Of a stretch of DNA of 8,435 nt, positions 6,889-8,435 are shown in pieces. Made by a program: the position numbers and the translations under genes. The stretch's first letter is position 1; each line of letters opens with the position of its first letter. The stretch lies in assembly GCA_964409635.1 (NCBI GenBank), contig CAYPEL010000125.1:1-8435 (forward strand), given 5' to 3'. The notes beneath the pieces are model-generated. The model had not been told where the DNA came from, ran no database searches, and saw only the letters and a list, made by a program, of their open reading frames with translations. This stretch comes from CAYPEL01 sp964409635. GTDB lineage: Bacteria; Pseudomonadota; Gammaproteobacteria; DSM-19610.

Positions 6889-7731
6889 ATGGCGCTTGAG
6901 TCCGGACTCTATATAGTAGCAACACCCATCGGTAATCTCGCTGATATCACGGCCCGTGCCGTGAAAGTACTGGGCGCTGCCGATCTGATTGCCGCTGAAG
7001 ATACACGGCATAGTAAGAAATTGTTGCAGCATCTGGGTATCACAACACGTCAGGTAGCGTTACACGAGCACAACGAGCGCAATGCCAGCGCCGGGTTAAT
7101 TGAAAAGATTTTGCAGGGGCAGTCGATCGCACTGATCTCCGATGCCGGTACGCCCTTACTCAGCGACCCGGGATTTTACCTGGTGCGTACCGCCCGAGAA
7201 GCAGGTGTCAAGGTTATTCCCGTGCCGGGTGTCTGCGCCGCTATCTGTGCGTTATCGGCTGCTGGTTTACCGACGGATCGATTTGTATTTGAGGGCTTCC
7301 TGCCAGCACGTCAAACTGCCCGCTGTCACCGGCTCGAACAATTGAACGCTGAATCCCGCACATTAATATTTTATGAATCCAGTCACCGGATCATTGCCTG
7401 TCTTCAGGATATGCAGCAAACACTGGGAAATGCACGCGAAGCTGTCCTGGCGCGCGAACTGACCAAAACGTTTGAAACGATTCGGGGTGGCACTCTGGCG
7501 AGTCTGGTTGCATGGATAGATCTGGATAGCAATCAACAGCGGGGAGAGTTTGTCGTTCTGGTGAAGGGAAAACAGCAACCGGCAAGCGACCAACTGACAC
7601 CAGAAGCAGAACAGACACTGCACTATTTGCTCGAGGAATTATCGGTCAAGCAGGCATCCAAACTGGCGTCTAAAATATGCGGTATCAGTAAGCGCGTACT
7701 CTATGAACGCGCGCTGGAAATGAAAAAATAA
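6889..7731 (+). CDS. rsmI: 16S rRNA (cytidine-1402 2'-O) methyltransferase RsmI
   Basis: RsmI uses S-adenosylmethionine to methylate the ribose of C1402 in the decoding centre of 16S rRNA, alongside RsmH. The 280-residue protein has the tetrapyrrole-methylase fold and is close to E. coli RsmI throughout: LYIVATPIGNLADIT (7-21), AEDTRH (36-41), SDAGTPLLSDPG (84-95), PGVCAA (113-118), GLPTDRFVFEGFLPA (126-140), FYESSHR (161-167) and ARELTKTFE (188-196), plus the C-terminal helical domain. The ATG at 6889 is preferred because AAAGG (6875-6879) sits nine bases upstream. The frame also opens at a TTG at 6880, but that codon touches the ribosome site. It is divergent from lpoA, the usual arrangement. 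A minus-strand frame of the adjacent pseudogene runs about 47 bases into its 3' end. I see no clear terminator after it. Confidence 0.96.
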   Translation: MALESGLYIVATPIGNLADITARAVKVLGAADLIAAEDTRHSKKLLQHLGITTRQVALHEHNERNASAGLIEKILQGQSIALISDAGTPLLSDPGFYLVRTAREAGVKVIPVPGVCAAICALSAAGLPTDRFVFEGFLPARQTARCHRLEQLNAESRTLIFYESSHRIIACLQDMQQTLGNAREAVLARELTKTFETIRGGTLASLVAWIDLDSNQQRGEFVVLVKGKQQPASDQLTPEAEQTLHYLLEELSVKQASKLASKICGISKRVLYERALEMKK

Positions 7732-8295
7732 ACGGAGTTATACGCCAATTTGATTTTCCATGACTAAAACCTCTAAGCCTCGATAAGTTACTTGCTCTAT
7801 TGGCTGCCAACCCAAACAATGCGGAACCCATCAACCACACCGCAGCGGGAACTGGGACGGCGGCAACATCGCCGGGGCGAACGACGAGGGCAAAGAAATT
7901 ATTAAGCTTATTGTCGTTGAGCTGGCTGCCAAAGTTGAAGACGAAGGGCCACGCATTAGAGGAATTTAACTCCACGCCTGACCAGTAGACGCCAGTCGTT
8001 GTAGCCGAGGTGGTTGGCGCTGTTCATGCCCGCTATCCAGGCATTGGCGTTGTCCCAGGTCATGTTGCCAGTGCTGCCGACGGTGTTGGCGGTGTCTTCA
8101 AATGCATTAGCACTGAGGGTCAGGCCAAACTGGTTGGTCAGGGCCAGGTTGGCCTTGGACAGCCAGGTGATGTCGAGGACGTTGTCGTAGAGTGTGTCGC
8201 CGCCATGTCTACTGAATGAGGCGGCATTGGCGGTGCTGGTTAAACACAGTGTTAATGCAAGTGTGCTGAGAGTTTTTATTGTGATGAGTCTCTAT
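7685..8295 (-). pseudogene. Decayed PEP-CTERM exported protein gene: damaged start, internal deletion and frameshift
   Basis: Two frames make one broken gene. The upstream frame (8291 to 7956) encodes a signal peptide (IKTLSTLALTLCLTSTANA, cleaved before ASF) and the family N-terminus LYDNVLDITWLSKANLA, then MTWDNANAW and GYNDWRL, and stops soon after. The downstream frame resumes with YWSGVELNSSNAW, FFALVVRPGDV and the sorting signal VPVPAAVWLMGSALFGL. Intact relatives carry about 40-60 residues between DWRLP and VYWSG; here they are gone, with the join at 7987-7990 changing frame. AGGAG (8301-8305) sits five bases before ATAG; removing one A would give ATG AGA CTC ATC in frame with the signal peptide, so a one-base insertion probably destroyed the start. 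After the membrane helix no stop appears before 7685, inside rsmI. Family members are exported and sorted by exosortase. A second strong AAGGAGG (8325-8331) upstream has no start codon near it. Confidence 0.82.
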
Positions 8296-8351
8296 GGGTG
8301 CTCCTGTTTTATTGCTGAGCTATTCCTCCTTAGATCATGGCATAGTATAAA

Positions 8352-8365
8352 GCGAGGATTGTGCC
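8352..8365 (-). promoter_or_regulatory. Candidate sigma-54 (-24/-12) promoter of the PEP-CTERM pseudogene
   Basis: The minus strand reads GGCACAATCCTCGC (8365 to 8352): GG and GC exactly ten bases apart, with GGCAC matching the -24 core and TCGC one base off the -12 TTGC. Transcription would start near 8341, about 46 bases before the damaged start codon. PEP-CTERM systems are often linked with sigma-54 and the PrsK/PrsR pair, which makes this plausible. TATACT (8347-8342) is a competing sigma-70 -10. The rest of 8296-8435 shows no gene. Confidence 0.4.
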
Positions 8366-8435
8366 TGATAGACTATTACATTATTATTCAGTAGGTTATA
8401 ACTGATCGATGGTTTTTGTCTGGTTATTTATGATG

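Noticed and set aside
7685..7975. C-terminal PEP-CTERM frame as a complete small gene starting at 7975
   Set aside because: Its start is only the Val-Glu-Leu inside YWSGVEL, it has no signal peptide or ribosome site, and the matching N-terminal half lies just upstream in another frame.
8010..8219. Plus-strand open frame, Val- and Gly-rich
   Set aside because: It is the antisense shadow of the pseudogene's N-terminal half.
7732..8435. rnpB (RNase P RNA), expected next to rsmI in Pseudomonas-like genomes
   Set aside because: None of the conserved RNase P RNA core is seen; the DNA reads as the PEP-CTERM remnant instead.
1..8435. CRISPR array, tRNA, rRNA or insertion sequence
   Set aside because: No regularly spaced direct repeats, no tRNA-like cloverleaf, no rRNA segment and no transposase frame were recognised.

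Overview
The window looks like a stretch of gammaproteobacterial chromosome of roughly even base composition. The best taxonomic signal is the block rsmI / lpoA-yraN-dolP, which keeps the order known from Escherichia coli and Pseudomonas: rsmI divergent from lpoA, then yraN, then the BON-domain lipoprotein. LpoA itself is a gammaproteobacterial protein. A decayed PEP-CTERM gene next to rsmI implies an ancestor, or present host, with an exosortase/PEP-CTERM sorting system, as found in many environmental, biofilm-forming gammaproteobacteria. The species cannot be named from this sequence.

Layout. Positions 1-611 hold no convincing gene. They contain a long imperfect palindrome at the left edge, a CRP/Vfr-type operator (TGTGA-N6-TCACA, 148-163), a sigma-70-like promoter (385-413) and a strongly structured leader with a terminator-like hairpin and a competing pairing. 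Next come a fatty acyl-AMP ligase (612-2414, GTG start), a very clean intrinsic terminator (2433-2462) and an extended short-chain dehydrogenase/epimerase (2534-3475). Convergent to these is the minus-strand set lpoA (4765-6717), yraN (4282-4641) and dolP (3674-4261). Long-range inverted repeats lie after lpoA and after dolP. rsmI (6889-7731, plus) is divergent from lpoA. From about 7760 to 8295 on the minus strand lies a PEP-CTERM pseudogene with a damaged start and an internal frameshifting deletion, preceded by a sigma-54-like -24/-12 element.

How the genes work together. lpoA, yraN, dolP and rsmI are housekeeping envelope and translation genes: PBP1A activation, an uncharacterised nuclease-fold protein, outer-membrane integrity, and 16S rRNA methylation. 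The diaA/gmhA-type SIS-domain gene that usually sits between yraN and dolP is absent; only 20 bases separate them. The acyl-AMP ligase and the dehydrogenase form a separate lipid module. Such a pair recalls the ligase and reductase of the bacterial ceramide (sphingolipid) pathway described in Caulobacter, but the acyl carrier protein, serine palmitoyltransferase and ceramide synthase are not in this window, so that assignment is inference.

The observations most worth a second look are the FAAL/dehydrogenase pair as a possible sphingolipid or other specialised-lipid module, the attenuator-like leader before it, and the PEP-CTERM pseudogene, whose break points can be read almost base by base.
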